A DNA stretch of 64,000 bases from Notospermus geniculatus (Eukaryota > Nemertea > Pilidiophora > Heteronemertea > Lineidae), in the NCBI GenBank assembly GCA_002633025.1, contig NMRB01000429.1, positions 205,799 to 269,798 on the forward strand. The letters are read 5' to 3'. Made by a program: the position numbers and the translations under genes. Shown one piece after another: positions 20,199-31,963 of this stretch (its first letter is position 1; each line of letters begins with the position of its first letter). Under the pieces are notes generated by a model. It saw only the letters and a list, made by a program, of their open reading frames with translations. It did not search any database and was not told where the DNA came from.

Positions 20199-21861
20199 GG
20201 TTTCAACAGATTTTTTCGAAGCTGAGATCATTAGATAGCCAGGAAAATTTTCATACCAGTATATAAGGTCCAATGTTATCGCATTGGTTTGGAGATATTT
20301 CAGAAAACTGGTGTCCATTTACGATTTTCATGAGTGTGTACTTGAAAATCGACTATAGGTCGCATTTCGTGTAGCTCGAGTTGGCGTGAAGGTGCGAAAA
20401 TCTTTAATACAAACACCGCACATGCAAACATGTATATATGCAAACACCGCGCCTGTACCGCACTCTACGGTAACTTCATCCTCGAGCCGGTGTAAAGAGC
20501 TCCAGTGTTCGTGCACTGCAGTACGTCATGACATTGGGTCATATGAATGAAGACTAGCAAGTGCTTTTACTTCAGATTTGTACAACATTGTCCTGTGCAT
20601 TTCTTTTTGTATTGCAAAATTCAAGTAAAAGCATGTGCTAGTCTTTATTCATATGACCCCGTGCCTCCCCTCTTTTTGTGGGTGATTCAAGATTGAAATT
20701 GTTTTCTGTATCACGGTCTCTCCAGCTGTCTTTTGTATGGGAACACTGAGAAATGTGGAACACTAATAAACACACTAAACACCGTCACATCCCCTTGAGA
20801 GGGCTATAGGAAAGATATTTATCATTCCAGTCTTATATTTCACTGGCAAGACTCCTGTGATCTGGTAAAACCTAGAAAGTCACTTTTTTATGAAAATTGA
20901 GTTAGCCCCAAATTTAAACTTACTAGGTATCCCTTCATATTATGAAATAAAAATGCATAAAACCCGTCTCAGTAAGATTCTTGTTGATGAAAACCGTAAC
21001 TACTGAAATAACTTCGATCAGGAAAAACCACCCTAAGTCATTATGTAACCTGATTAAGCCATCAAACCAAATGAAATGTTATGCACTGGAAAGACCTTCC
21101 ATTTTGCCCAACTAAAAAGGTAACACGAAATTCGTTTTGTCTCCTGGAGCTTAATCCTGTAGGAAAACGGTTTTCCTTGATTTTCTCAAAATTGTCTAAA
21201 TGAGACTTACTAGGTTTTACCAGACCACAGAGGATGATAAATGTCAGCTAATATGAAATGGTCTTGCAACCCTGGAGCCATCCGTGGTGGTCGCTTGAAA
21301 TGCAAAAATGTGCCATCATTGAGGTTGAATTCGTAGTGGCTCCCCGACCAATCATTGATGCTGGGATAGAAGCTCGCAATTTTCTCTGTAAACGTTGTTT
21401 TTCCTGAGCCTTTTCTTCCCAAACCGTTCATACGGTCACAAATACGTCTGAATGCAATCCCAGTAGGCTTCGGTGCACAGATCAAGAATAACGTATTGGG
21501 CGATTTACTGAAAGTAAATTTGCCAAAACCATCATAACAGTGCCTCAGGACTTGCCTGGTGGGGTATTTCGTGACCCGATAATCGTTTATCAGAAGAAAC
21601 CCAATGAGGTGTAATTTGTCAAAAATGTAAAGATCCCTGTTGACAACTACCGGATCGCCAGGCAACGGTAAGACGATTCCATTGATAAGGACAAAATTTA
21701 TTCGACCAGTTTCGTTTGACAATTTTATGTCATAGATAGTTGCGCCGACAAAATGCTGAAAGCAATCAACGAGGACGACTTTCCCCTTATATCCTATATT
21801 CACTAGATAGTCCACTCCACCTGATATGCATTTATTTGTCGTGGGTATGATGAGGTTCCCT
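20199..21861. repeat. Tandem duplication, copy 2
   Basis: Direct copy of 18236-20197 lacking the 282-bp insertion. At its right end it continues into the full-length ORF that copy 1 lacks. Confidence 0.85.
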
Positions 21862-22187
21862 TCAAATGTCGCCCTTTTGAAGTCATACAACAGGCAGGAT
21901 TTCTTCCCCCGCATAGGAAGAAAAAACACTAAGTAACCCATGTAAGTCGATCCTGCACACCCACTTACTTTTTTATAGAACGACGTGTTATATTCGATTA
22001 CAAAGTAGTCCCTCTTGTTTACATATAAAATAAGACTTATATAGGGTGTTTTCTTCGGCAGCTGAATCATTATGATTTTGCCTGAATAGTCTATGAACCA
22101 AAAATCACCCTTTAATACCTTCAATGGTGGCCGGAATTGGATTACCTTTCCACGTTTATACCTAATCCTCGCTGGGTCCTTAAACAC
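21210..22187 (-). CDS. Unrecognised aromatic-rich beta-strand protein, family member C
   Basis: A 325-codon frame on the minus strand opens at a GTG directly after a stop; the first true ATG in frame is near residue 40, so the native N-terminus is missing or in another frame. The N-terminal FRPPLKVLKGDFWFIDYSGKIIMIQ matches FRPPKLL and YNGRVIMLF of member A. The strand recurs inside this protein (DYLVNIGYKGKVVLVDC), which points to repeated blades. Near residue 275 the sequence GRKGSGKTTF looks like a P-loop, but its position late in a strand-rich protein and the lack of a Walker B make nucleotide binding doubtful. The C-terminus runs into a MITE end, so the usual final strand of the family is lost. 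A damaged or rearranged paralog is likely; expression is unknown. Confidence 0.5.
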   Translation of the reverse strand: MFKDPARIRYKRGKVIQFRPPLKVLKGDFWFIDYSGKIIMIQLPKKTPYISLILYVNKRDYFVIEYNTSFYKKVSGCAGSTYMGYLVFFLPMRGKKSCLLYDFKRATFEGNLIIPTTNKCISGGVDYLVNIGYKGKVVLVDCFQHFVGATIYDIKLSNETGRINFVLINGIVLPLPGDPVVVNRDLYIFDKLHLIGFLLINDYRVTKYPTRQVLRHCYDGFGKFTFSKSPNTLFLICAPKPTGIAFRRICDRMNGLGRKGSGKTTFTEKIASFYPSINDWSGSHYEFNLNDGTFLHFKRPPRMAPGLQDHFILADIYHPLWSGKT

Positions 22188-22189
22188 TC

Positions 22190-24400
22190 ATTTAGACAAA
22201 CCTTTAGGGAACGATGTTGTAGCCTGGTCGCCAGGTAATTATATGACAAATTTCGAGAAGGCCGTTTCTGTGCACGGTTATCTTCAGCAATTTATGAACG
22301 ACGACGTTGTTCATGAGGTGAAAGCAAAAAACCATTGGCAAGTTCGATCACACACTCTCCTTATGAAGCCGCAGGTACAAGTACAGCGCTTGTTTTGTCT
22401 GACGAATTATGTCACTATCCGCCACTGTCCGCGTTCAAATTTGGTTCATTACAAATTTTTGATTCGTTTGGAAACCCCATCCCAGTATGCATTGCAATAT
22501 TCCATGGTATATTTTTTCCGATTGCTAGACATTTTCAATCCCATTTGGTAGCCTACATGAAAGCACTTTTCAATCATCTAATACGATGCTTGCTTATCGA
22601 GCTTAAAAAAAAAAGGAACAGCCTGTCTCTGGAGGATTTATTTCCCGACGTCCAACGACCTTTAAAAGATTTGATTTTTCTCCAAACTATTTTAAGTAGG
22701 CCTATGCCGCCAACTTTGTTGTAAACAAACATTCGGGCATCTATTTAGCAAAATCATTCAAAATCAATTTATTGTTAAAACATACATTTTCCTTTATCAT
22801 TCGGGGTTCTCGATTTCTGGATAACAATGAAAAAAAAAAATAAATTGTTCAGATGGCAAAAGTGCGACAGAATCCCAAACGGTGAGGTTTATGTCTGCCC
22901 AGCGTAACTACACTCGACCCCAGTTTTCAGTTGGAGCAGACCCAGTAAACACTGGCATGATTGGTGTCAAAAGTGAAGGATCACCAATAGTCGGCGCTGT
23001 TTGACGAGAGATCCAATCATAAGCCATCATCACAGGTTTAACTGGCGCCGCTGTAACACACTTTCTAATTGGCTAAGATAGGCCTACACTGTATATCATT
23101 ACTTGCAGGCAAATTCCCAGCGGGGATTTTCCGAACCGGACAGCTAACGCCGTTTATTAGTGATACTGAGAGGTTCGCATCAACTGAAGCAGTTTCAGAG
23201 CGCGGGTAACGCATTGGGTAGTGGTTTGAAACTGCGGCAGGAGTTTACAACGTCACAGGCTTCATCAACTCATACATTTTGGATCGATCATACGACGCAG
23301 GAGTGGTCTGCGGTGAACAGGGTGGGTCTTATAAAACCAATACGTAGAGATTAACCGTAATGCCAGAACTAAGAGGACGTCATCATCACGACAATTTTTA
23401 GATCCTGAAAGATCATTCGTTTCACCTCATTTACAATTCTCCCGATGATTGCTATGAGCTCCAAGCTGATCGACGCCTTGTCTGTTGTATGCTCTTGATT
23501 TATCCATACTGTAGAACAGGCCCGCTGATTTAGGAGGGGTCATGCACAGTAGCGAAAACACCCTCAGCTAGCATTCTTGGACTCATTTAAGGTCGATCTA
23601 TACCCATTGCGTGGCGCCGAACTGCCCACCTTAAATTCGTGATAATTCATTGATAACAATGATTACAAAAACATTTCTGGTACGGTACGTTACATATGAA
23701 GCATCTAAGTGAACTTTCACCCTAAATAACTGGATCCTATATCCGGATTGCCCAGAAAAATGACTTTGTTGGAAAGGCCGAAAAAATTTCCTTGAGCAAT
23801 TTTACGTCAACATGCTCTGTCGCATCGAAGCAAACTCTGTTGAAAAAGACGCAGCCATACCCAGCGCATGTCGGTATAACCGCAGATTTTTAATATGTTA
23901 ATTATGCTTATAATTAAGAAAATTTAGCTTTTACTCCACATAATTTTCTTTGTTTCGTGAATTTCGCGGACATCTACTTCAAAAACCCAGAATCGGCTGT
24001 TATACGGACAAGCTCCATATGGTGAACAACACATTTCCATTTTCAAAGTTTGAAAAATGTTTATAAACATGATAAAAGTGGGAGAAAAACTGCTCGAAAG
24101 TTTGAAACTTTATTCTTCACGTGGGTTTGTTTACTATTTGCAACACACGTTCACTATAGTGCGTTTCGAAATATTATGTGGGCAAATCAGCGGACCATTG
24201 AATGCCAAAACCTATAATTGACCGACAACAAGAAAATCTATTTCATCGCTAACGCGGCCTAAAATTGGCGAACAGAGTAGAGGCAATTATTATTCATTAT
24301 GATTCATTCAGTTTTACACTAGTGGGCCGCTTGGAATGCGCTTGTCTGGGGGAAAACCCAGTGACTATAGATCGACCTTAACGCCTCGCACACCGGTTCG
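22190..24400. other. No supported gene
   Basis: A 152-codon plus-strand frame at 22093-22551 overlaps member C at its start and looks like a shadow. The rest is AT-rich with homopolymer runs (22606, 22833) and no clear repeat boundaries. Confidence 0.4.
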
Positions 24401-24419
24401 TATTGGGGCTCTATTCATG

Positions 24420-25586
24420 GACGTCTACCATAGGCCGGAGTTCTTATTTAATAATGGACCCATTAAATGATATTTTATGGATCCATATATTCGGGCAATT
24501 AATAGTTCCATTAAATCACCCTATAACGTCTTGTTTTTATATGGACTCATTCAATCGAATATAGTACCGGTACTCATTAAAGTCGAATATATCTACTCAT
24601 TAGGTCGAATATATATACATGTACTCATTAACTCCAACACGAACTTCCGCCGGTAAATACCGGGTTCCACCAATCAGGATTCAGTTTTATATGGATCCAT
24701 TAATTCGCACTACTTTACTTCGGCCGATGAAGCAGAATCCTGATTTTGTGGAATCCGGTATTTACCGGCGGAAGTTCGAGGTAGAATTTAAAGCCATCGC
24801 GTCCTCTGCAGTACTGCACATCGTTAGTTCCTCTATTTCCCGTATGGCGGCAGCACTATATTTTATGAATGGAATTCCAAGTACGTCATCTCATTATAGT
24901 ACTACGGAATTTGCTATGACCTATCACGTGACCAGTGTTGTTTCCTGCCTCGCCGCCTAGTCATCCGAAAAACATGCAAAGGCTGGTGTTGGCCGGTGGA
25001 CAGCGACGTTCAGGAGGTACACTGCTAAGTCTTCATCAGTGGTACAACAATTTTCTGTCTTCATCCGCCGCCATCTGGCTAAAGTTGCAGCAGTGACGCT
25101 AATTCTTGGTCAGCCTTCTCACACTTCGGTTTTGTCGGCGCCATGTTTGTTGTTAGTCTGTCGATCTCGTTCTCAGAAATCCCCGTGAGATTTTGAATTT
25201 TCTCCGGCAGTAAACAAATTCATTGAAATAATATTAATAATAGATTTTTCATGAACGTTGATACCGTAATTTGATGATTCAAAGATGCTAGAAATCACAC
25301 GAGATCAGTTTCAAGAACCCCGCCAGTTATGAATGAAACTGGGGTGCTTTTGCGGTCGCGATAGTTGAACGAGATTTCATTTTCAACCTAGCGCGTACAT
25401 CACTTTAATGAGTCCATATATTCCATTAATGAGCACATATTCGATTTAGTGAGTCCATATAAAAACAAGGCGCTATTGGGTGATTTGATGCATCCATTAA
25501 TTGCCCGAATATACGGATACATAAAATAGCATTTAATGGGTCCATTAAATAAGAACTAACTCCACTCCGGCCTACGGTAGACGTCT
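24420..25586. mobile_element. Long foldback element with nested hairpin
   Basis: GACGTCTACCATAGGCCGGAG at the left is mirrored at about 25565-25586. The arms (ATTTAATGG, CCCGAATAT, TTTTTATATGGACTCATT words) match over roughly 190 bp. Inside, 24645-24782 is a separate inverted repeat (GAACTTCCGCCGGTAAATACC and its complement). A 113-codon frame at 24619-24960 overlaps that hairpin and is not supported as a gene. Confidence 0.75.
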
Positions 25587-25600
25587 GTGCGTGTGTCGCT

Positions 25601-25979
25601 TTCAATGAAACTTCATCGGCTGATAGGGACATTACGGTGGCAATGGTTGCTGTGGCTGATGTTCTGAAATTAGTGCATCGGGGTTGTAGGGAGCTGCCCG
25701 AATTTTTGTAAAAAACGCGGTTTTGCAGAAATCACCCTCAGCGCCCTGATGTGCATAGCAATTGAGTTCCTGAATTTGTTTCGAAAGTTTAATTCTTACC
25801 CTAACAAAACCGCTAACAAAAGTGACTTGTAGAAGCTTTCCAAGCCGATTCTCAAAAGCGGTATTTTTGCAAAAGTCCGGGCAACTACCTACATCCACGA
25901 CGCACTGGTTTCAGAACACCACCCACAGCAGCCATTGCCCCCGTGATGTCGCCATCAGCTGATAAAGTTTCATTGAAAT
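25601..25979. mobile_element. Foldback element, about 380 bp
   Basis: TTCAATGAAACTTCATCGGCTGAT is mirrored imperfectly at 25956-25979. Inner parts such as GGCAATGGTTGCTGTGG and GTTCTGAAA also have inverted partners. Confidence 0.65.
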
Positions 25980-26095
25980 GGATTAACATGCACAGAAATA
26001 ATTCAGAAAAACTTCATTGTAAATGAATGGAAATTATCAGAATATTCCATATTTATGAGGAACCGTGTATATGCGTACAGCCCCCATTTTGGTTC

Positions 26096-26370
26096 CCTCA
26101 GTCACCGCTAGGTTGAAAGGTGACTTCGGTAGCGACCGCCATTTTGTTGAGACTCATTATCATAATTTGGGGATTCCCTTGTCACATGTCTGACATCCTG
26201 CCAATCGGCCGTGTTGACATTTTCTGAACACGTGGATTTGTTTGGGATTCCCCATTCTAATCAGGTCATTCTGTTTCTAAAAATAGCATCGGGGCGAAAA
26301 ATTCGCCCCGAAGATGGCGGCCGCTACCGAAGTCACCTTTCAACCTAGCGGTGACTGAGGGAACCAAAAT
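26096..26370. mobile_element. Foldback MITE, 275 bp
   Basis: ATTTTGGTTCCCTCAGTCAC at 26096 is the reverse complement of the sequence ending at 26370. The arms continue through CGCTAGGTTGAAAGGTGACTT and CGGTAGCG to about 70 bp. Confidence 0.85.
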
Positions 26371-26583
26371 GTACAGCCCCACGAAAAACACTCATGTAGG
26401 CCTAGGCTAAATGTTGCTGCAAGCAGTTAAGATTTACTGTCGGCCATCCCAATTCAAAATGGGATGGACACAAGTCACATAAGAGTCAGCGCCGAATAAC
26501 GTCACAGAGGGCTCGCTGAGGTCACCTCCGTGAAGAGAATGTCCGCGCCTACCCATACAACCCTTATAAACAATGTTCTGCAT

Positions 26584-27120
26584 TTTACCATGCACTGTGA
26601 CCTACCAAAGAGGGTAATTTATATTACCCTCGTAAAATGGCGGCTCTCCAGTCTATCGATTTAGTCGGATTTTTGGCTCCTGTTCCTTACAAGATGTAGC
26701 TACGAAGCTGGCTTTTTGCAGGGAGGTAGAGAAAATGTTACTCTTTCAAGTCATCTATAGCATAACATGCTGAAATCCCGATCTTTCCCGAAATTAGACG
26801 CTGAAATTTGGCGATTGGACGAGGGTTATATAAATTCAGTATTACCTCGTATGCTTCAAATCTCCCGATTATATTACCCTCGTCAAAGTCGGCAATTTCA
26901 CGGCAAAATTACTCGAATACTACCACTTACAGGGGTTCGTCACATATACTGGCGTGTTCCTGACAGTTTTATCTACAAGCACATCCATAGAGGGACTGCT
27001 AAACTCGAATAGGGAAGGAATAAGAGCAGATAAACTTACCGAATCGACAGACTGGAGAGCCGCCATTTTACGAGGGTAATATAAATTACCCTCTTTTGGT
27101 AGGTCACAGTGCCATGGTGA
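26584..27120. mobile_element. Foldback element with TTATATTACCCTCGT modules
   Basis: ACTGTGACCTACCAAAGAGGG near 26595 is mirrored near 27089-27109, and the arms include AAAATGGCGGCTCTCCAGTC. The module ATATTACCCTCGT recurs in the interior. Confidence 0.8.
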
Positions 27121-27292
27121 ATGGTAATTTCGCACAGTAAAAGAAGGTTTACCATGATGAAAGCCAATTATACCATGGTAAACTCTCCTTTATCATTCGA
27201 AATTACCATGGGAAAATAAAGATTTTCATAAGGGAAAGGATCTACCCATCCCCATGATAGCCGACTTCAAAAGAGGTCATTTAACCTGGAAA

Positions 27293-27574
27293 TCAGGCAC
27301 TGAAGTGAATAATTACCTTCTTTTGAAACATTTTAGCTCGTGGATACTCCACAGCTTCGTGTTTCTCCATGCATGTCCCTCGCCGGTCACTTATCTGACA
27401 GACAAGACTTCCGTGTTTCGGGATGGTTGCGAAAGTCGTACATGTCTGGACCTTGAGACAGGCCGCACAACAAGAAATAAGTGACTTTTCTTCGTCTTGA
27501 CACAATGACGGTGACCGTAAACTCCAACCTGTCACGACAATTTGGTAAATAGCATTATTCTCCGTGACTTTCAT
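27293..27574 (-). CDS. PAN/apple-like domain exon
   Basis: The minus-strand frame reads GWSLRSPSLCQDEEKSLISC then CAACLKVQTCTTFATI and GSLVCQIS. This cysteine spacing (C...C-x2-C-x5-C...C) with a TF after the fourth cysteine is the form of PAN/apple domains, which occur in secreted or membrane adhesion proteins. An acceptor-like CAG precedes the GW; no clear donor was settled. The exon alone gives no start or stop of the gene, so the coordinates are those of the open frame. A second candidate exon on the same strand lies at 35287-35410 and could belong to the same gene, but the fourth member of the unknown family would then sit in the intron. Family assignment is by pattern only. Confidence 0.4.
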   Translation of the reverse strand: MKVTENNAIYQIVVTGWSLRSPSLCQDEEKSLISCCAACLKVQTCTTFATIPKHGSLVCQISDRRGTCMEKHEAVEYPRAKMFQKKVIIHFSA

Positions 27575-28337
27575 TTCAAAAGCGAAATAGTAGCAGCTGC
27601 GGTAGAACTTAGGTTATCCCGTGGGAGGTGTGGGTTTTGATACTTTGTGGCTACTTCGAGGCCCTTCGGCCATATTCGTGAAATTGGCCGATCACCAGTG
27701 GCATTAGAACGGCAATATCATGATGTAGAGAAGGAAAGTACATAAAGGTAGCGGAGTCTGGCCCCAATTTGGCGAAAACTTAAGTCACGTAGTAAATGGT
27801 AGTAACATCTAGCATCTAATGAGTATTCCTATGCGGGCTGACGTTCCGGTAAACCACAGAATCGTGAACAGGAAAGACAATTATCAGAATTGGAGAAGTC
27901 TTAACTTTGAAATGATGAAAACTTGATGGGCCGTATGCACCAACGAAGATTATTCCCCCGCGCCTCAGCGCGGGGAGTTATAAGTGGTTCTGGTGCACGG
28001 TCCGCCAGCTCTGTATACAAACCTTCGATTCGTAAAAACTTTTTTGATCTCCAATTATTCCGTTAACACATTCAAAATAATGCCTTCTAACAGATTTGGT
28101 CACAAGGCAATTTCTAATCTATTACGTGCTTTAAAACATTCAAGCAAGCAAAGATTTTTTGGCGTCAGTGTCTGCACCACCTGGATTTCTTCGATGCCCC
28201 GTGCTGATGCGGTCATGATAACCAACCATATGGTGGGCTATATCCGCCAAAAGTAGACAATATAATCTAAGTCATCTTCGATCTTGCAAATCTCGCAAAA
28301 AGCAGACGTTAACAAAACAAAGACGTTGAGTTCACAG

Positions 28338-28918
28338 GATTGTAGGTCAGTCATATGTTATCCCCTTCCTACCCAATGTCAAGGGTCTAAAGATATCTTC
28401 TTGATTCAACAAGGATTGTGGGTCAATCATGTGGTCTTAACCCCTTCCCACCGAAGGAGAAAGGGTCTAATGAGGTACCTATCTTGATTCAACAAGGATT
28501 GTAGGCCAATCATGTTGTGTTAACCCCTTCCTACCAAAGGACCAAGGGTCTAATAGGATATCTATCTTGATGCAACAAGGATTGTAGGCCAATCATGTGG
28601 TGTTAACCCTTTTCCCACCAAGGACCAAAGGGTCTAATAAGATATCTATCTTGATTCAACAAGGATTACGTAGGTCAGTCATGAGGTGTTAACCCTTTCC
28701 CACCGAAGGCCGGGGGGGGGGGTCTAATAAGATATCTATCTTGATTCACAAGGATTACGTAGGTCAGTCATGTGGTGTTGACCCCTTCCTACCGAAGGAC
28801 AAACGGTCTAATGAGGTACCTATCTTGATTCAAAAAGGATTGTAGGCCAATCATGTGGTGTTGACCCTCTCCTACCCAAGGCCAAGTGTCTAATAAGATA
28901 TCTATCTTGATTCAACAA
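28338..28918. repeat. Minisatellite, 84-bp unit, about 7 copies
   Basis: A unit with GGATTGTAGGCCAATCATGTGG, TTAACCCCTTCC, GGGTCTAATAAGATATC and CTTGATTCAACAA recurs at about 28340, 28413, 28496, 28580, 28665, 28750 and 28834, ending against gap 1. Units are nearly identical and have no unique spacers. Confidence 0.92.
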
Positions 28919-29711
28919 NNNNNNNNNNNNNNNNNNNNNNNNNNNNNNNNNNNNNNNNNNNNNNNNNNNNNNNNNNNNNNNNNNNNNNNNNNNNNNNNNN
29001 NNNNNNNNNNNNNNNNNNNNNNNNNNNNNNNNNNNNNNNNNNNNNNNNNNNNNNNNNNNNNNNNNNNNNNNNNNNNNNNNNNNNNNNNNNNNNNNNNNNN
29101 NNNNNNNNNNNNNNNNNNNNNNNNNNNNNNNNNNNNNNNNNNNNNNNNNNNNNNNNNNNNNNNNNNNNNNNNNNNNNNNNNNNNNNNNNNNNNNNNNNNN
29201 NNNNNNNNNNNNNNNNNNNNNNNNNNNNNNNNNNNNNNNNNNNNNNNNNNNNNNNNNNNNNNNNNNNNNNNNNNNNNNNNNNNNNNNNNNNNNNNNNNNN
29301 NNNNNNNNNNNNNNNNNNNNNNNNNNNNNNNNNNNNNNNNNNNNNNNNNNNNNNNNNNNNNNNNNNNNNNNNNNNNNNNNNNNNNNNNNNNNNNNNNNNN
29401 NNNNNNNNNNNNNNNNNNNNNNNNNNNNNNNNNNNNNNNNNNNNNNNNNNNNNNNNNNNNNNNNNNNNNNNNNNNNNNNNNNNNNNNNNNNNNNNNNNNN
29501 NNNNNNNNNNNNNNNNNNNNNNNNNNNNNNNNNNNNNNNNNNNNNNNNNNNNNNNNNNNNNNNNNNNNNNNNNNNNNNNNNNNNNNNNNNNNNNNNNNNN
29601 NNNNNNNNNNNNNNNNNNNNNNNNNNNNNNNNNNNNNNNNNNNNNNNNNNNNNNNNNNNNNNNNNNNNNNNNNNNNNNNNNNNNNNNNNNNNNNNNNNNN
29701 NNNNNNNNNNN
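28919..29711. other. Assembly gap 1 (Ns)
   Basis: Run of N. The minisatellite abuts its left side, so uncollapsed satellite is probably part of the missing sequence; Penelope-like sequence lies on the right. Confidence 0.99.
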
Positions 29712-29739
29712 GACCCCTCAACCCCCACAGGCCCAATCT

Positions 29740-30695
29740 CCACTGTGTGCCCCTTTCAATAATGGTGTTTCGGGTGGAACTAGCCCTCCCTGTGGGCCCT
29801 TCTCCCACCCCTCCCGCCCTCTCTCTTCTGGCCTACAAGAACCTGAATCATGTTCTTTGTCCTCGCGGGCCGACTGTGTGTTTGAAGAGGGTTACCTGGC
29901 ACCCACCAGAAACCCGGTTCGTCTCCGTGAAGACAAATTTTTATCTGTCATTAACCTATCCTCTTCCTTTAAGTCCACCACACTCCAACTGGAAGTCCTT
30001 TCCAGAGGAGCCAACTTCTTCCCTGTCCCTAAACAGGTTAATGAGGTCCAGGCACATTTGGACATGGCGGCATGGCAACGCCGGGTCAGGTTGGCAGAAT
30101 TCTTTTCTGACAAGTCTGACACAGAACAGGAGCGTGTCCCGGACCCCTTCAAACCTAAATCTAACTGGAACCCGCCACGCCGCTGCCGGTATACAGAGGG
30201 TTTTCTCAAGGCGGTCGAGACGAATTTTTTCGAGGACCTTGAAGCAGGGAAGAAGTTCCATAATAACCTCCCCTCAGATGAACGCCAAGTCCTCAGGGAG
30301 CTTTCTGATAATCATGACATTATCATCAAGGAGGCAGACAAAGGCTCGATACGGACAGATATATCAATGAGGGCCTCAGGCAACTCAGTGATATGGCTAC
30401 CTATAGGCCCCTTGTTTCTGACCCCTTCGCAGATTTTGAAGGCCAACTCACCCAGATGGATAATCAGGCCGATAGTAACGGAACCCTCTCTGATACCATG
30501 GCGGAATACGCGATTCCAAAAAACCATAAACTTGCTAGGTTCTATCTTCTCCCAAAGGTTCATAAGCCCGGGGTCCCAGGTCGTCCAGTAGTTTCTTGTT
30601 CAGGTTCTGTGAGAAAGTCTCCGAGATTGTGGACCATTTTCTTAATAAAGTCACAAAATGCGCCCTACCCTCATTTTGAACTAAGTCAGATTAAC
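29740..30695 (+). pseudogene. Penelope-like element, N-terminal and early reverse transcriptase remnant
   Basis: Two overlapping frames together show the order found in Penelope-like reverse transcriptases. A VINLSS and LSRGANFFPVP block is followed by the RR-x-RL-EFF segment, then NLPSDERQVLREL and IIIKEADKG. After a frameshift near 30345 come RYINEGLRQLSD, then YLLPKVHKPGVPGRPVVS, the diagnostic RT1-2 motif. A further shift near 30612 leads to SEIVDHFLNKVTK and a stop at about 30680. The catalytic YADD region and the GIY-YIG domain are missing. The small deletion after the ADKG motif and at least two frame changes make it non-functional. The left end is lost in gap 1. Confidence 0.85.
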
Positions 30696-30775
30696 CCTGC
30701 CCTCATTTTGGAATAAGTCAATTTTACCCTGCCCTCATTTTGAAATATGTCAAATGCACCCTGCCCATTTTTGAA
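30660..30775. repeat. Short degenerate tandem repeat CTGCCCTCATTTTG
   Basis: The motif CCCTCATTTTGAA with AAGTCA spacers recurs about four times (near 30665, 30700, 30737 and 30763), starting at the broken end of the Penelope-like remnant. Confidence 0.65.
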
Positions 30776-30779
30776 GTAG

Positions 30780-31960
30780 GCCCAGAGATTATGCAATCTA
30801 CCATTACGGTGCATTTGGATAGGACAAACATTGTAGATTGGTTGATCTGATACACTTGAACCAAGGCTCATGAGATTTTTTTCAAGTGTCGTACTGAATT
30901 TCTGTTCGGACGCAGAGGTCTACACTCAAAATGTGCCCTCTTTCAAACTTCTGCTTTGGACTGAGTGCCCTTTTCAATCACAAAGGTGACCCTCTTTCAG
31001 AAAAGCGCCCTGCCCTTCTTAAAGCCTCACTGTATTGAATTTTACGATATTTTCAAAGTGTTAGGAGAATGCAGGTATAGGTCTCATAGCCTCTTGAAGG
31101 TCCCCAAAATACTTGCCTGATACATATTTCAAAGAATCAAGTCCTAGTTTTCAGCACACATTGAAAAAACTGAAGGCAGAGCTCTAATGTATTCAGATAG
31201 AGCACAGTACATTTTACACTAAACTAACGTCGGAGGACGTAAGCACTTTCTGGATTCAATACAGTGCGGCTTTAAATTCTAGCTAGGGGTCTGTAATGCA
31301 CAGTATTGAATACTTTCAAATCTTTGGCTATTGAATCATGCAATCATTTTGTATCTCTGTTGTATCGGTGGAGGGGGGAAATATAGAAATGATGTCAAGA
31401 CAATTGTGAAAAGGATCCGTCCATCTATCAATTAATTCATTCAAAGGACCTGATAAGAAGATGTCAGATGATTCTTCAAAAGAATCAAGGATATCAATAG
31501 GCCTATAGTTGATATCTGAGAATAGAAAATGCGCAAGAGAAGCGTAGGAGATGAAAGTAAATGAAATGGTCCATGGACCATGTGCTCACCTGTGAATGTA
31601 CCAGAAGAAAATCGACAAATGTTGAATCGAAATGCTCCAGGGCAAGCCTTGGCTCCAGGGTAATGTGATCAAAATTTGTCATACAATGCATGTATAAGAA
31701 CATTCTACATCCCACGTGCAACTGCTATTGTTAAAGACGAAATTTAAAAGTATGGGTGTCCAAGCCAAGAATCGAATCAGACCGAAACTTGGTGTCATCA
31801 AGGAACATGTACAAAGTTTCAGGCCAATTGCCTCAGCGGCTACAAAACCTGCCGTCAAATTGCAATATTTTGAACTTTGACCTGCATGACCTTTTGTAAA
31901 CCTACCTTGGAAATATCACGGACCGTTTACATTTACTTGATTGATGAAACTCCAAAGCTT
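30780..31960. other. No supported gene; dispersed repeat fragment
   Basis: At about 31563-31680 is a sequence with GGTCCATGGACCATGTGCTC and GGGCAAGCCTTGG. It recurs at 47214-47325 and in part, inverted, at about 40345-40370, so it is a dispersed repeat. Nothing else is supported. Confidence 0.5.
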
Positions 31961-31963
31961 TTC

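Noticed and set aside
21850-22187. Idea that member C is a P-loop ATPase because of GRKGSGKTT
   Set aside because: The motif is near the C-terminus of a strand-rich protein with no Walker B or helix pattern. It may be chance, so no function was assigned.
24619-24960. 113-codon frame
   Set aside because: It overlaps a nested hairpin (24645-24782), and its sequence is explained by the inverted repeat.
28338-28918. Regular repeats at 84 bp that might suggest a CRISPR array
   Set aside because: The whole unit is repeated with no unique spacers, and the genome is animal; it is a minisatellite.
28886-30370. Long frames spanning the first N gap (also 28820-29743 and 28912-29808)
   Set aside because: Most of their length is N, which has no stops. 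Only the part after 29740 has content, and that is Penelope-like.
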